Shown in pieces: positions 1 to 8,417 of a stretch of 64,000 nt of DNA. Position numbers and translations under genes: made by a program. Every line of letters starts with the position of its first letter. The stretch's first letter is position 1. Origin of the DNA: Gammaproteobacteria bacterium (lineage in GTDB: Bacteria > Pseudomonadota > Gammaproteobacteria > Ga0077536); the NCBI GenBank assembly GCA_021773835.1, contig JAJFJQ010000027.1, forward strand, positions 25,567 to 89,566, read 5' to 3'. The notes beneath the pieces were generated by a model. It was not told the origin of the DNA, did not search any database, and saw only the letters and a list, made by a program, of their open reading frames with translations.

Positions 1-456
1 GGTGGCGGTCTCGGACTTGCCGTTTCCGCCGATTTTCGGGTGACCTGCCCGGAAGGACGTTTCAGCGCCAATTTCACCAAGCTTGGATTTCACCCTGGGT
101 TCGGCCTCACGGTGACCTTACCCGAACTCATCGGTAAACAACGAGCAAGCCTATTGTGCCTCACCAGTCGCCGTCTGAATGGCGAGCAAGCCCATGCGTG
201 GGGCCTTGCAGATGTTTGCGTTCCGCTCGGCGAAGTTCGTGAGGCAGCTGTCGCCTTGGCGGCAGAGATCGCTGGGTGCGCACCGTTGGCAGTGGAATCG
301 ACCCGCACCACGTTGCGGCTTGGACTTGCCGATCGCGTCGCACGACAAACAGACCATGAGTTAGTCGAGCAAAATTCATTGCGCGCGACCACGGACTGGG
401 AGGAAGGGATCAAGGCTGCCGCCGAACGGCGCGAGCCCGTATTCACCGGAAGCTAG
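1..456 (+). CDS. Enoyl-CoA hydratase/isomerase (crotonase) family protein, 5' end cut by window
   Basis: The frame is open from base 1 and the first GTG at base 40 is internal, so the N-terminal half of the protein lies outside the window. The 151 visible residues begin with the crotonase oxyanion-hole region (GGGLGLAVSADFRV) and run through the hinge (KLGFHPGFG) to a normal C-terminus (FTGS). The usual first catalytic Glu of hydratases, in the GGG.ELA position, is replaced by Gly, and the second position (FTKLG) also lacks Glu. It may therefore be an isomerase or another crotonase activity rather than a classical hydratase. The gene converges with the next one, 12 bases away. Confidence 0.85.
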   Translation, partial: GGGLGLAVSADFRVTCPEGRFSANFTKLGFHPGFGLTVTLPELIGKQRASLLCLTSRRLNGEQAHAWGLADVCVPLGEVREAAVALAAEIAGCAPLAVESTRTTLRLGLADRVARQTDHELVEQNSLRATTDWEEGIKAAAERREPVFTGS

Positions 457-468
457 CGCCGGCCGTTA

Positions 469-963
469 TCAATCCCAGATCCGAGGTTCCCCAACGGTCA
501 CAACCTTACCATCGAGATAACCGAGTTTGACCGTTGCTCTTTCAAAGCCAGCTTTGGCCATCAAGGTGATCGATATTTCGTCGCACGCTGAGAGCTCATC
601 GGCGTAGCTTGCCAAATCGATTCCGTTTTCAAATTTGAGCGTCGCGGCGACATCTTTTTCACTGATCATCGCATTACGGATGACGCCGTTTTTGACCATC
701 ACCGAGCCGCAGGTACTACCCGCCGTGACGTCTTCCACCGAGATGAGTGCTAAGCGGTCGGCCGGTAAACTAAGCCGAAACGCGCTAGATCCGACCACAC
801 TGTTCTCGGCAACGGCGCCAATCACATCCTCGAGCCGACCTGAATCCCAAATCATATAGCCAACGCCAATAAATAGGCCGATAACGACTAGTACCATGAT
901 GCCTCTTAGAATGACGGCGATTACCTTGAAAATGCCTTTTATCGCCTGCCAGATGATCTGCAT
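469..963 (-). CDS. Hypothetical single-pass membrane protein
   Basis: This 164-residue protein has one strongly hydrophobic segment near the N-terminus (about residues 12-43, rich in V, I, L and G). A soluble domain with three Cys follows (STCGS and SACDE regions). I do not recognise the family. The domain could sit outside the cytoplasmic membrane, anchored by the N-terminal helix. The product starts at an ATG in a minus-strand run with the RRM and methyltransferase genes upstream of it, with gaps of about 100 bases, so separate promoters are possible. No function is proposed. Confidence 0.6.
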   Translation of the reverse strand: MQIIWQAIKGIFKVIAVILRGIMVLVVIGLFIGVGYMIWDSGRLEDVIGAVAENSVVGSSAFRLSLPADRLALISVEDVTAGSTCGSVMVKNGVIRNAMISEKDVAATLKFENGIDLASYADELSACDEISITLMAKAGFERATVKLGYLDGKVVTVGEPRIWD

Positions 964-1062
964 CGATGATAACTCCAGCGTTACCTTTTCGAGCCCGATC
1001 GGTTGGTCAAATTCTGTGCCGCATCACCTTGCGGCGGCACCGATCGCGCTGGATGTCTAAAC

Positions 1063-1344
1063 TCAATTAATAGCGTCCGTGGATGGCATATCTTTATTGT
1101 TCGATTTTGGTTCGGCTTTCTTGACGCGGATTTTGTTGCCGGCAAGCTCGGTACCATTTAGCGTTTTCATCGCGGCCTTGGCGGCGCCGGGCTTTGGCAT
1201 ATCAACGAAGCCAAAACCTTTAGAGCCCCCAGTTTCTTTGTCCATCACGATCGTGCATGACTGAACGGCGCCGTGCACTTCGAATAACGCTCGGACCTCT
1301 TGTTCGGTCGTACTGCGCGCGAGATTGCGTATCAATAATTTCAT
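1063..1344 (-). CDS. RNA-binding protein with a single RRM domain
   Basis: A 93-residue protein that is almost entirely one RNA recognition motif. RNP2 is seen as LLIRNL near the N-terminus and RNP1 as KGFGFVDM at about residues 43-50. The short basic tail (VKKAEPKSNNK) fits the small glycine-poor bacterial RRM proteins known from cyanobacteria and proteobacteria. These bind single-stranded RNA, and some respond to cold. It is monocistronic, with its own leader of about 90 bases. The domain call is secure; the RNA target is unknown. Confidence 0.88.
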   Translation of the reverse strand: MKLLIRNLARSTTEQEVRALFEVHGAVQSCTIVMDKETGGSKGFGFVDMPKPGAAKAAMKTLNGTELAGNKIRVKKAEPKSNNKDMPSTDAIN

Positions 1345-1434
1345 GGTTTAGCCGTTGTCACTAGATCGGTGAAAACTATACAGTGTCTCAAGCGAGCGTT
1401 CGAAGCGATAAACCATAGCCAGCACCCGGCCTAG

Positions 1435-2061
1435 CTAGATTTTTCGCCACACGCTAGCAAGCCACGGTTGCTCCGCGCGCGGTGGACCGGCGGGCCGATA
1501 GTAGTAGGTTAGCTCCGCGAACGTGGCCGCACTCATATAACGCCGCCACTGCGCTAGGTCACGATAAGCACCGTAGCGCTCGCCGTTCCAACCTTCCTGA
1601 TTTTGACCACGTGGATTGGAGGTAAACAACACGCCGTCTTGCTTCAGACTCGAATGCAACTCGTCTAATACCTGGGGCAAGGCGTCACTTGGGACATGGA
1701 ACAACACGGCGTTGGCAAAAATGCCATCGAATCTCGACGCTGGAAGGTCGAGTGCTAGAAAGTCCTGCAGCCACACCTCGCATCCACTAAATTCGCTCGC
1801 CATCTCCACAAATCTTGGCGCGCCGTCGAGGCCGATCGCATTGTGGCCACGCGCTACAAATGTTTTAAGGTCGCGGCCTGGCCCGCAACCGAGATCAAGG
1901 ATCTCATATGGTGGCGGCGCTTGGATATGTTCGAGTAAGGCCTCGATATTCTGACTAACGTCGTGGTCGTGTGTTCCATGCCAAAACGCCTCGGCTTGCG
2001 CTTCATAGTGCCCGATAGTTCTCGCGGAAATTTCGTCCAATGGTGGTTTCGATTCAGACAT
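1435..2061 (-). CDS. Class I SAM-dependent methyltransferase
   Basis: A 208-residue protein with the Rossmann-fold SAM-binding motif I (LDLGCGPG, about residue 55), an acidic motif after beta-2 (GLDGAPRFV) and the later FDGIFANAVLFHVP segment, as in UbiE/Tam-like methyltransferases. The substrate cannot be read from sequence. The gene is divergent from the P-loop sulfotransferase-like gene that starts at 2153. The 91-base gap between them holds a perfect inverted repeat that could control one or both genes. Confidence 0.85.
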   Translation of the reverse strand: MSESKPPLDEISARTIGHYEAQAEAFWHGTHDHDVSQNIEALLEHIQAPPPYEILDLGCGPGRDLKTFVARGHNAIGLDGAPRFVEMASEFSGCEVWLQDFLALDLPASRFDGIFANAVLFHVPSDALPQVLDELHSSLKQDGVLFTSNPRGQNQEGWNGERYGAYRDLAQWRRYMSAATFAELTYYYRPAGPPRAEQPWLASVWRKI

Positions 2062-2122
2062 TAGGTTTACACATGATCTTCCGCTTTAGAATTCGGTACG
2101 CTAAGTGTCGCCCCACTTAATA

Positions 2123-2140
2123 TACTACGCGCTCGTAGTA
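2123..2140. promoter_or_regulatory. Candidate operator: perfect inverted repeat TACTACG-CGCT-CGTAGTA
   Basis: Two perfect 7-base arms are separated by 4 bases in the intergenic region between a methyltransferase gene (minus strand) and a sulfotransferase-like gene (plus strand). The repeat ends 12 bases before the ATG at 2153. Its size and position fit a dimeric repressor site, and it is too short and lacks a T-tract for a terminator. No regulator gene is adjacent, so the binding protein is unknown. Confidence 0.4.
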
Positions 2141-2152
2141 GAATAGCTTGCT

Positions 2153-2752
2153 ATGGCACTTTCACTAATTGGCGCAGGCTTCGGCCGTACCGGCACGATG
2201 TCGATGAAATCCGCTCTCGAGATACTTGGATTGGGACCGTGCCACCACATGATCGAGGTTAATAGTAACGATAATCAGCGTGCTATCTGGCGCGCCATTG
2301 CCGCCGACGAATCGCGCGATTGGGATAGCGCTTTCGCCGGCTACCACTGTGCGGTTGATTGGCCATCGGCGTTTTATTGGCGTGAGTTGAGTGAATACTA
2401 TCCGCAGGCAAAGGTCTTGCTCACGGTGCGCAGCGCAGAGAGTTGGTACATCAGCATGACGAAGACCATCTTTCCGTCCATCGCAGCGACGACGGATCCG
2501 GCTGCCGTCGCCGTGAAATTGATCCGCAAGCGCGTGTTCGATGAGGTGCTTGATGACAAAGCACACGCCATTGCCATCTACGAAAAAAATATCACTGATG
2601 TTCAGGCCGCTTTTGCCGGTGATCGTCTACTGACCTACACCATCGGCGACGGTTGGGAACCGCTATGCCGCTTCTTAGAAAAGCCCGTTCCCGATGCACC
2701 CTTTCCTAGCACTAACTCTTCGGACGAGTTCAATTCGCGGCAAAACAAATAG
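2153..2752 (+). CDS. P-loop sulfotransferase-family protein
   Basis: A 199-residue protein with an N-terminal P-loop-like PAPS-binding motif (GFGRTGTMSMK, residues 9-19) and a later KVLLTVRSAESWYISM segment that matches the 3'-phosphate binding region (VRxxxxW). This is the short sulfotransferase-like group widespread in bacteria and eukaryotes, often called sulfotransferase family 4 or mis-named epimerase. The family transfers sulfate from PAPS, but most members are uncharacterised. It starts at ATG 2153, directly after an inverted repeat, and is divergent from a methyltransferase gene. Confidence 0.8.
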   Translation: MALSLIGAGFGRTGTMSMKSALEILGLGPCHHMIEVNSNDNQRAIWRAIAADESRDWDSAFAGYHCAVDWPSAFYWRELSEYYPQAKVLLTVRSAESWYISMTKTIFPSIAATTDPAAVAVKLIRKRVFDEVLDDKAHAIAIYEKNITDVQAAFAGDRLLTYTIGDGWEPLCRFLEKPVPDAPFPSTNSSDEFNSRQNK

Positions 2753-2775
2753 CTCCAGAAGGACAGATTGCACAT

Positions 2776-3525
2776 CTAATACACGGCGGTAACTACAATG
2801 TAGAAACCCGTTATCAGCAGTAAGCCAAAAACCGAGCGCTTCAAGGCCGCATCTGATATCGGTGGGGGCATGATGCGACCCAGCCACGCACCGATCGTGA
2901 CAAACGGTAATGCGATCAGCGACAACCACAGCACCTCGGGTGTGATCCCACCTTGGAAGGCGACCACAACGGTACGCAGGCTACTCGCGGCCGCGAAGAA
3001 CAACAACATCGTGGCCCGGATGACTGCAAGCTCAAGCGGTTGCCGATAAGTAAACCATCCGATAACTGGACCCGAGGCGGAGAACATGCCGCCACTAAGA
3101 CCACCACCGATTCCGGCAGCTAAACACGCCCACCTAGGCGATACCTGCGATAAGGGTATCGGTCGGATCATCATCGACGAACTGCCGATCACGATGAATA
3201 AGCCGAGCAACAGCTGCAATACCATTTGAGCTTCTTGATCAAGCACCATGATGATCCACACGCCAAGGACAACGGTCGGGATCTGACCCGCCATCATCCA
3301 AGGCAAAATCGCTCGATTGACAGACGGTAGGTGACCCTTTATCGAAACCAAAATATTGACGAAGGCAATGATACTTGCCGCAGCAGTCAATACAGGCAGC
3401 GAGATGGTGCCGCTAGCACCGACAATCGCGACGACGATCATCCCCATTGCGAAGCCGACGACAGACTGCACATAGCTGCCGAAAAAGACCGCGCCGGCGA
3501 ACACTACCCAGCCAAGAGGTTCCAT
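2776..3525 (-). CDS. TauE/SafE-family membrane permease (probable sulfite/organosulfonate exporter)
   Basis: A 249-residue integral membrane protein with about eight hydrophobic helices. The internal GGGLSGGMFSASGPV motif and the repeated G-rich segment near the N-terminus (FFGSYVQSVVGFAMGM) are characteristic of TauE/SafE (DUF81). Members export sulfite, sulfoacetate or related anions, though many are unassigned. It converges with the sulfotransferase-like gene, 23 bases apart. In a window with several sulfur-linked families (sulfotransferases, TauD, a ComDE-like pair, an S-oxide-reductase-like enzyme) an anion-export role is plausible but not shown. Confidence 0.85.
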   Translation of the reverse strand: MEPLGWVVFAGAVFFGSYVQSVVGFAMGMIVVAIVGASGTISLPVLTAAASIIAFVNILVSIKGHLPSVNRAILPWMMAGQIPTVVLGVWIIMVLDQEAQMVLQLLLGLFIVIGSSSMMIRPIPLSQVSPRWACLAAGIGGGLSGGMFSASGPVIGWFTYRQPLELAVIRATMLLFFAAASSLRTVVVAFQGGITPEVLWLSLIALPFVTIGAWLGRIMPPPISDAALKRSVFGLLLITGFYIVVTAVY

Positions 3526-3650
3526 GTAGATGCGATCATTTGCCTATCAAGTGGACGAGATGGGGCGTATTCAGCTCGAACGGGTCCCAGTTTTACGCAA
3601 AGCTCCGGTATGATAGCCCGCCCAGTTCCCCAATCGCAGAGGAGTTAAAC

Positions 3651-4445
3651 ATGGCGGACCTGCTAGTAGAAAAGAATAACAGCATCGCGACGCTAACGTT
3701 CAATCGTCCCGATGCACGTAACGCCCTGAGTAACGATATGCGTTTCGATTTGCGTGATGCCCTCGCGGAGCTGGAGCACGACGACGACACCCGTTGCATT
3801 GTGATGCAAGGCGCGGGCGATCATTTCATGGCAGGCGGTGACGTCAAACGAATGGCCGAGTATATCGACAAGCCTGCCGCGGAAATCCGTGCGTCGTTCA
3901 CGCAGCGTATCCACGATCTGCATCCAATCATGTTCACCATGCGACGCATGCCAAAACCGATCATCGCGAGCGTAGCGGGCGCGGCTGCCGGTGCTGGCGT
4001 AAGCATGGCGCTCGCTTGCGACCTCGTTATCGCCGCCGATAGCGCCTTTTTTACTTTGGCCTATGTACACATCGGAACAACACCCGACGGCTCCGCATCG
4101 TTTAACCTGCCGCGCGCGGTTGGGATCAAGAAAGCCATGGAGATCGCCCTATTAGGCGATCGTTTCGACGCCAAGGCTGCGCAAGATATGGGCATGATCA
4201 ATTTCGTCGTACCGGCAGCGGACTTGAAGAGCGAAACCGAGAAGCTGGCGACTCGACTCGCGGGTGGACCAACACATGTCTACGGCAACACGAAACGGTT
4301 GTTATATCGATCACTCGAAAACGTATGGGAATCGCAACTTCAACTCGAAGGAGAAACCTTTGCCGATTGCGCGGCACGTGAAGATTTCCGCGAAGGTGTG
4401 ACCGCATTCGCGGAGAAAAGAAAACCCAAGTTTACTGGGGCCTAA
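3651..4445 (+). CDS. Enoyl-CoA hydratase/isomerase family protein
   Basis: The start is ATG 3651, preceded by a GAGG ribosome site about 7 bases upstream. The open frame runs further upstream, but that part is not conserved-looking. The 264-residue product has the crotonase pattern: MAGGDVKRM (CoA pocket), IASVAGAAAGAGVSMALACD (oxyanion hole) and HIGTTPDGS. Both classical Glu positions lack Glu, while Asp in TPDGS sits where PaaG-type ring or double-bond isomerases keep their acidic residue. An isomerase role is therefore more likely than hydration. It ends just before a decayed luciferase-like remnant on the opposite strand. Confidence 0.88.
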   Translation: MADLLVEKNNSIATLTFNRPDARNALSNDMRFDLRDALAELEHDDDTRCIVMQGAGDHFMAGGDVKRMAEYIDKPAAEIRASFTQRIHDLHPIMFTMRRMPKPIIASVAGAAAGAGVSMALACDLVIAADSAFFTLAYVHIGTTPDGSASFNLPRAVGIKKAMEIALLGDRFDAKAAQDMGMINFVVPAADLKSETEKLATRLAGGPTHVYGNTKRLLYRSLENVWESQLQLEGETFADCAAREDFREGVTAFAEKRKPKFTGA

Positions 4446-4640
4446 AACGATCGCATCGACATAATGGATGAAATTTCTCGGTACTGTCACCGAAGTGAAG
4501 TAGCAACCAGCGCCCCGGGTTGCACCCAATATGGCATCTACCTGATCGGCCACTTCCTAGACGGTGCCGAATACGTAATCGCAGTCGGTCGCTAATTTGG
4601 GTTTCCTGGATCGCGCGTGCGCCAATTCAATGGACCAGAC
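4440..4640 (-). pseudogene. Possible remnant of a luciferase-like monooxygenase C-terminus
   Basis: Read on the minus strand, the gap encodes DYVFGTV, a TAG stop, then EVADQVDAILGATRGAG and TVPRNFIHYVDAIV in the same frame. This resembles the conserved C-terminal piece of luciferase-like flavin monooxygenases (VGTPEEVADQ ... FVD.VVP), as seen intact in the gene ending at 49994. There is no intact upstream body: the preceding minus-strand frame over the nitroreductase gene is a shadow. I read this as gene decay, with low confidence. Confidence 0.3.
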
Positions 4641-4668
4641 ACCGAATAATAGGAGCAAATAACAATCC

Positions 4669-5325
4669 ATGAATGTCACCGAGGCGATGCACGCACGCAA
4701 ATCAATTCGCAATTTTCTGGATACACCAGTAGCCGATGCGGTGATCCAAGAATTGCTAACCAAGGCTGCCCGTGCTGCATCTGGCGGTAACCTTCAACCT
4801 TGGCGGATCTACATTATCAACGGCGAGGTCACCTCGCGCTTTGTTCAGCTTATTGAATCAAAAGCTGAGCGGGAAACGCCGATGTATTCTGTCTATCCAC
4901 CAAAGCTAAAAGAACCTTACCGCTCGTCTCGCTACAAACTTGCAGAGGATATGTATGCCTTGTTGGGCATTCCGCGAGAGGATAAACCGGCTCGTCTCGC
5001 CCATGTCGCGCGCAATTTCAGGTTTTTTGACGCGCCTGCAGCGTTTTTTTGTTTCGTCGATAAGATCATGGGCCCGCCGCAGTGGTCAGACCTCGGTATG
5101 TTTCTGCAAAGCTTCATGTTGCTGGCACAAGAGGCGGGACTGGATACCTGTGCCCAGGAAGCGTGGGCGAATTGGCCGCAAACGGTCGCCGAATTCGTCG
5201 GCGCACCGGATGAACTTATGCTGTTTTGCGGTATGGCCATTGGTCACGCTAACCCAGACGCCCCGGTGAATGATCTCTTCTCGGAACGCGAACCTTTCGA
5301 ACACTGGGCGACATTCGTCACCTAA
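4669..5325 (+). CDS. Nitroreductase-family FMN oxidoreductase
   Basis: A 218-residue protein with the N-terminal MHARKSIRNF motif and ARAASGGNLQPWRIYII, the FMN phosphate-binding region of NfsB/RutE-type nitroreductases. The later GLDTCAQEAWANWP and CGMAIGHANPDAPVN segments match the C-terminal dimer and FMN regions. The family reduces nitro groups, quinones or enoyl compounds with NAD(P)H. It starts at ATG 4669 with GGAG about 15 bases upstream. No operon partner is certain; the VOC gene follows after 73 bases. Confidence 0.9.
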   Translation: MNVTEAMHARKSIRNFLDTPVADAVIQELLTKAARAASGGNLQPWRIYIINGEVTSRFVQLIESKAERETPMYSVYPPKLKEPYRSSRYKLAEDMYALLGIPREDKPARLAHVARNFRFFDAPAAFFCFVDKIMGPPQWSDLGMFLQSFMLLAQEAGLDTCAQEAWANWPQTVAEFVGAPDELMLFCGMAIGHANPDAPVNDLFSEREPFEHWATFVT

Positions 5326-5398
5326 GCGCCATACGCCTTTGTGTGGTCTTTGCTAGTGGTACGATCGACCCCGTAGAATAATCTGGGGATCAAGCCAA

Positions 5399-5857
5399 GT
5401 GGATATTCAGCGCATCACCGAGGTAGGTGTCGCCGTACGCGACTTAGAACAAGCTACCGGCTTATTCGTCGATCTATTTAACGCCGAGGCTGGAGAGCTT
5501 ATCGAAATAGCGCGCTACGACATGCGCTATCGCATGTGCCGAGTGGGCAAGGTCGACTTCGAACTCATGGAAGCGACTGGAGACACTGGGGTCATCGCCG
5601 AATTCGTCGCTAAACAGGGAGAAGGTCTTCATCATATCGCCTTTGCGGTTGACGACATCGAAGACACGATGGGCGCGCTCCGGAAAAAAGGCGTGCGCTT
5701 TGTGGACGATGCACCGATCCGCGCCCAACTGGGTTTCGTCGACTACGCCGGTCGAACCTTCTGCGATGACATCCAGTTCACATTTTCACACCCGGCTTCG
5801 ATGTTAGGGATTTTGTTTGAATTTATTCAATATCCAGATGAGTATCAAACATCGTAG
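5399..5857 (+). CDS. VOC (glyoxalase/methylmalonyl-CoA epimerase-like) protein
   Basis: A 152-residue protein starting with GTG (VDIQRITEVGVAVRDLEQA). It has the two beta-alpha-beta-beta-beta modules of the vicinal oxygen chelate fold. GEGLHHIAFAVDDIEDT carries the His of the second module, and LFEFIQYP provides the usual C-terminal metal-ligand Glu. The sequence order resembles methylmalonyl-CoA epimerase, but the first-module His is not obvious (ITEVGVAV instead of IDHVGIAV), so the exact activity is open. It lies in a plus-strand row with the nitroreductase and phosphatase genes. Confidence 0.75.
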   Translation: MDIQRITEVGVAVRDLEQATGLFVDLFNAEAGELIEIARYDMRYRMCRVGKVDFELMEATGDTGVIAEFVAKQGEGLHHIAFAVDDIEDTMGALRKKGVRFVDDAPIRAQLGFVDYAGRTFCDDIQFTFSHPASMLGILFEFIQYPDEYQTS

Positions 5858-5920
5858 ACGTACCGATTTCTTTCCGAGATTTTAGTCTGCCAACGGCAAT
5901 ATCGTTTACACTAGCAGGCT

Positions 5921-6529
5921 ATGGCTGTACTACTAATCCGTCACGGCGAAACTGATCTCAATGCAGCACAGGTAGTCCAATTTCCAGATACACCGCTCGG
6001 AAATCATGGCCTACTGCAAGCAGAGCGACTTGGGCAAAGCTTAACGCGTCGATCGATTGGACTTGTCCTGACTAGTGATTATCAACGTGCACGAACGACC
6101 GCAGAACGTGTTGCCCAATACACGGGAGCGGGCTTGATCGAGAGTCCCCATCTTCGTGAACGAAATTTCGGCGAGATACGTGGCACGCCTTATACCGAAT
6201 TCGGGGATCTGGACATCTTCGGACTGGACTACGAACCGCCCGGTGGTGAAAGTTGGGATGTCTTCCACAAAAGAGTTGATATTGCGTGGAATGAAGTCAC
6301 CTCACACGCACAATCATTGTCGGGCGACTTGGCGGTTGTCACCCATGGCTTGGTTTTAAGATCGCTGCTTGAGCGCAAGTTAGATGTGTCGGATCACACC
6401 TTAGAAACCGACTTAGTCGTTGCGAATACCTCGATCACCGTTGTCGACCATGACCCACCGTGGCGCGTCGTTGAGCTTGCCAGCGTTGAACATCTTGAAG
6501 ACGTCGGGCGCGATGCTGCGGCAGTGTAA
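5921..6529 (+). CDS. Histidine phosphatase family protein
   Basis: A 202-residue protein with the catalytic LIRHGETDLN motif at residues 5-14 and the second catalytic His in VVTHGLVLRSLL. TSDYQRARTTAERVA and HLRERNFGEIRG match phosphoglycerate-mutase-like phosphatases such as GpmB/CobC. The substrate is a phosphomonoester that cannot be specified. It starts at ATG 5921, close to the end of the VOC gene (63 bases). Confidence 0.88.
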   Translation: MAVLLIRHGETDLNAAQVVQFPDTPLGNHGLLQAERLGQSLTRRSIGLVLTSDYQRARTTAERVAQYTGAGLIESPHLRERNFGEIRGTPYTEFGDLDIFGLDYEPPGGESWDVFHKRVDIAWNEVTSHAQSLSGDLAVVTHGLVLRSLLERKLDVSDHTLETDLVVANTSITVVDHDPPWRVVELASVEHLEDVGRDAAAV

Positions 6530-6752
6530 AAGGCGCCGCGTATCGTGTGGTTCGGCGATTCCCGTAGGTTGACAGAATTCCCTCCCTGGCCCCAACTACT
6601 AAATTTGCGGGTAGAATCGGGCCGACGCCGTAACAGGTTGTGCGCGATGGATATATCAACTCCTGACCGGTAAACGGTCTCGGAGGGAGTTTGGATCGAT
6701 AATTAATAATGGCTTCGCCTTGGCGGCCAAATTACAAACGGAGACTGGATGG

Positions 6753-7106
6753 ATGAGCGATGAACAGCGCGAAAAAGGCCGTGCCTTACTCGAACAATTG
6801 TGCGGCGATGCGGATGCAATTAACGGTTTTCCCGACAAGTTCCTGGATTACACCCTGGAACATTTATTCGGCGATGTGTGGCAAGGCGATCCGTTGGCGT
6901 TGCAAGAGCGTTCACTCGTGACCTGTACAATTCTGACCGCCCTAGCGCGCGAGCCGGAACAACGTTTTCATTTTGCGGCCGCTCGTCGCCTAGGCATTCC
7001 TCGGGAGAAAATACTTGAGATGATCGTTCATGCGGCGCACTACGCCGGCTGGCCAAATGCGGTGGGTGCGTTGCGCAGCCTTAACGAGGTTTGGCCAGAA
7101 GAATAA
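6753..7106 (+). CDS. Carboxymuconolactone decarboxylase family protein
   Basis: I chose the ATG at 6753 because a GGAG lies about 9 bases upstream; an in-frame TTG at 6720 would add 11 residues. The 117-residue product has the CMD helical pattern (QERSLVTCTILTALARE ... HFAAARRLGIPREKILEMIVHAAHYAGWPNAVGAL). It lacks a CxxC pair, so it belongs with the decarboxylase-like rather than the peroxidase-like (AhpD) branch. The upstream gap from 6530 holds nothing I can identify. It probably forms a unit with the EthD-like gene 50 bases downstream. Confidence 0.85.
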   Translation: MSDEQREKGRALLEQLCGDADAINGFPDKFLDYTLEHLFGDVWQGDPLALQERSLVTCTILTALAREPEQRFHFAAARRLGIPREKILEMIVHAAHYAGWPNAVGALRSLNEVWPEE

Positions 7107-7156
7107 CGGCACTACTTAAATTCTATTTCGTATGAGTACTATTCGGGAGAGACATC

Positions 7157-7459
7157 ATGTTTAAAGTAATGGGCATTATTAAACGACCAGACGGTATGGA
7201 CTTCGAAGCGTTCAAGCAATGGTGGCTGACGGAGCATGCGCCGAAGGTAAAAAAGTGGCCGGGACTGAAAGAATATCGGATCAACTTGAGCACTACGCCA
7301 GATCAGGACTGGGACGGTATCGCTGAAGTTTTCTTCGAGACAAAAGAAGCAATGGATGCGGTGTTTGCTACGGAAGAAGGTAAAGTCGCCCGTGCGAGCG
7401 CAACTGCAGGTGCATCGGGTATTTCAATTATATTGACCGAGGAACACATTATGGTCTGA
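7157..7459 (+). CDS. EthD-domain small protein
   Basis: A 100-residue protein with the EthD pattern: MGIIKRPDGMDFEAFKQWWL, then EHAPKVKKWPGLKEYRIN, ending in IILTEEHIMV. These ferredoxin-like-fold dimers often accompany catabolic oxygenases (EthD with P450 EthB) and some act as lyases or isomerases. An AGAGA-type ribosome site (gggagagacatc) precedes the ATG. Context (CMD protein upstream, acyl-CoA dehydrogenase-like protein downstream) suggests a small-molecule catabolic role. Confidence 0.82.
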   Translation: MFKVMGIIKRPDGMDFEAFKQWWLTEHAPKVKKWPGLKEYRINLSTTPDQDWDGIAEVFFETKEAMDAVFATEEGKVARASATAGASGISIILTEEHIMV

Positions 7460-7534
7460 CGTTTGTAGACGTCGGTCATATTCGGATGCGCTCACGTTCT
7501 TTACTCCCGCTGTAGCAGCACTGACTAAAACGTC

Positions 7535-8416
7535 ATGACGAACTTGGCCGTTCTAGAACAATTTCTAAACGGAGAACACGGGCCTGTGCCTTGTGCGACG
7601 GAGCAAGACTATTACCGCTTGTGGCACGCGCGAGGCATCGGCAATCTGGCACCAACCGATATTGCGATATTGGGCGGTATACTCGCCGACCGCCTGCCGT
7701 GGGTGTTTACGGCGGGCTATCAAGCGACGTTGCACAATGCGTTCACGTCGTTACCACCAGATGGATGGGCCGCGTTCGCCGCAACCGAAGACGCGCACGA
7801 TCCGCAGACGCATCCCGGCACTAGCCTACGCAATAACGGCCAAGGGTATTTTCTCAACGGACACAAATCTTGGGTCGCGCACTCTGCTGTTGTCGACCAT
7901 CTGATCGTTACCATTAACGACCCTGAAGGCGATAAGCGTCGCGCACGCGGATTGATCGTCCAGCGCGATCGCGCCGGGGTTACGTTGACGCATCGAGAGC
8001 AACCAAGATTTCTCGCTCAAATGAGCCAAGGCTTCGCGAAGTTCGATGACACCCTGGTTGATCAAGGTGAAGTTTTTGAGTTCGAATCGATCCGTCAATT
8101 CGGCCGCACTGAAGCGAAGTTCGTGATGCTGGCAAGTGCCGCTTTCTTGCTGGCTCGGGTAGAGGACTCTAGTGAGTTGCAAGATCGCCTATTCACCGTC
8201 ATTGCCTCATTAGTCACACTCATCGGTGAGAACGAAACGTCGGCCCAAGTCTACGGTCGGGTCGATCGAGAACTCCAACGTTGCGTTGATCTGTTTGAAA
8301 AAGACGATAGTCTGCGTCATATACCAGACTATGCTACTGATAGTCGATTGTTCCGCATGTACACCGATCGAATTCAACGACGCGTCGGCTACGCAAGGCA
8401 AGACGCAAATGCCTAG
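7535..8416 (+). CDS. Short acyl-CoA dehydrogenase-like flavoprotein
   Basis: A 293-residue protein with recognisable acyl-CoA dehydrogenase features: FAATEDAHDPQTHPG (middle domain entry), GYFLNGHKSWV and QRDRAGVTLTHREQPRF. Normal family members have about 380-400 residues with an N-terminal helical domain, middle beta domain and C-terminal four-helix FAD domain. Here the N-terminal domain is abbreviated and the C-terminal part is short and divergent, without the usual catalytic Glu region that I can point to. It may be a non-catalytic or alternative-activity paralog. The frame is intact and ends at a TAG. Confidence 0.65.
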   Translation: MTNLAVLEQFLNGEHGPVPCATEQDYYRLWHARGIGNLAPTDIAILGGILADRLPWVFTAGYQATLHNAFTSLPPDGWAAFAATEDAHDPQTHPGTSLRNNGQGYFLNGHKSWVAHSAVVDHLIVTINDPEGDKRRARGLIVQRDRAGVTLTHREQPRFLAQMSQGFAKFDDTLVDQGEVFEFESIRQFGRTEAKFVMLASAAFLLARVEDSSELQDRLFTVIASLVTLIGENETSAQVYGRVDRELQRCVDLFEKDDSLRHIPDYATDSRLFRMYTDRIQRRVGYARQDANA

Positions 8417-8417
8417 A

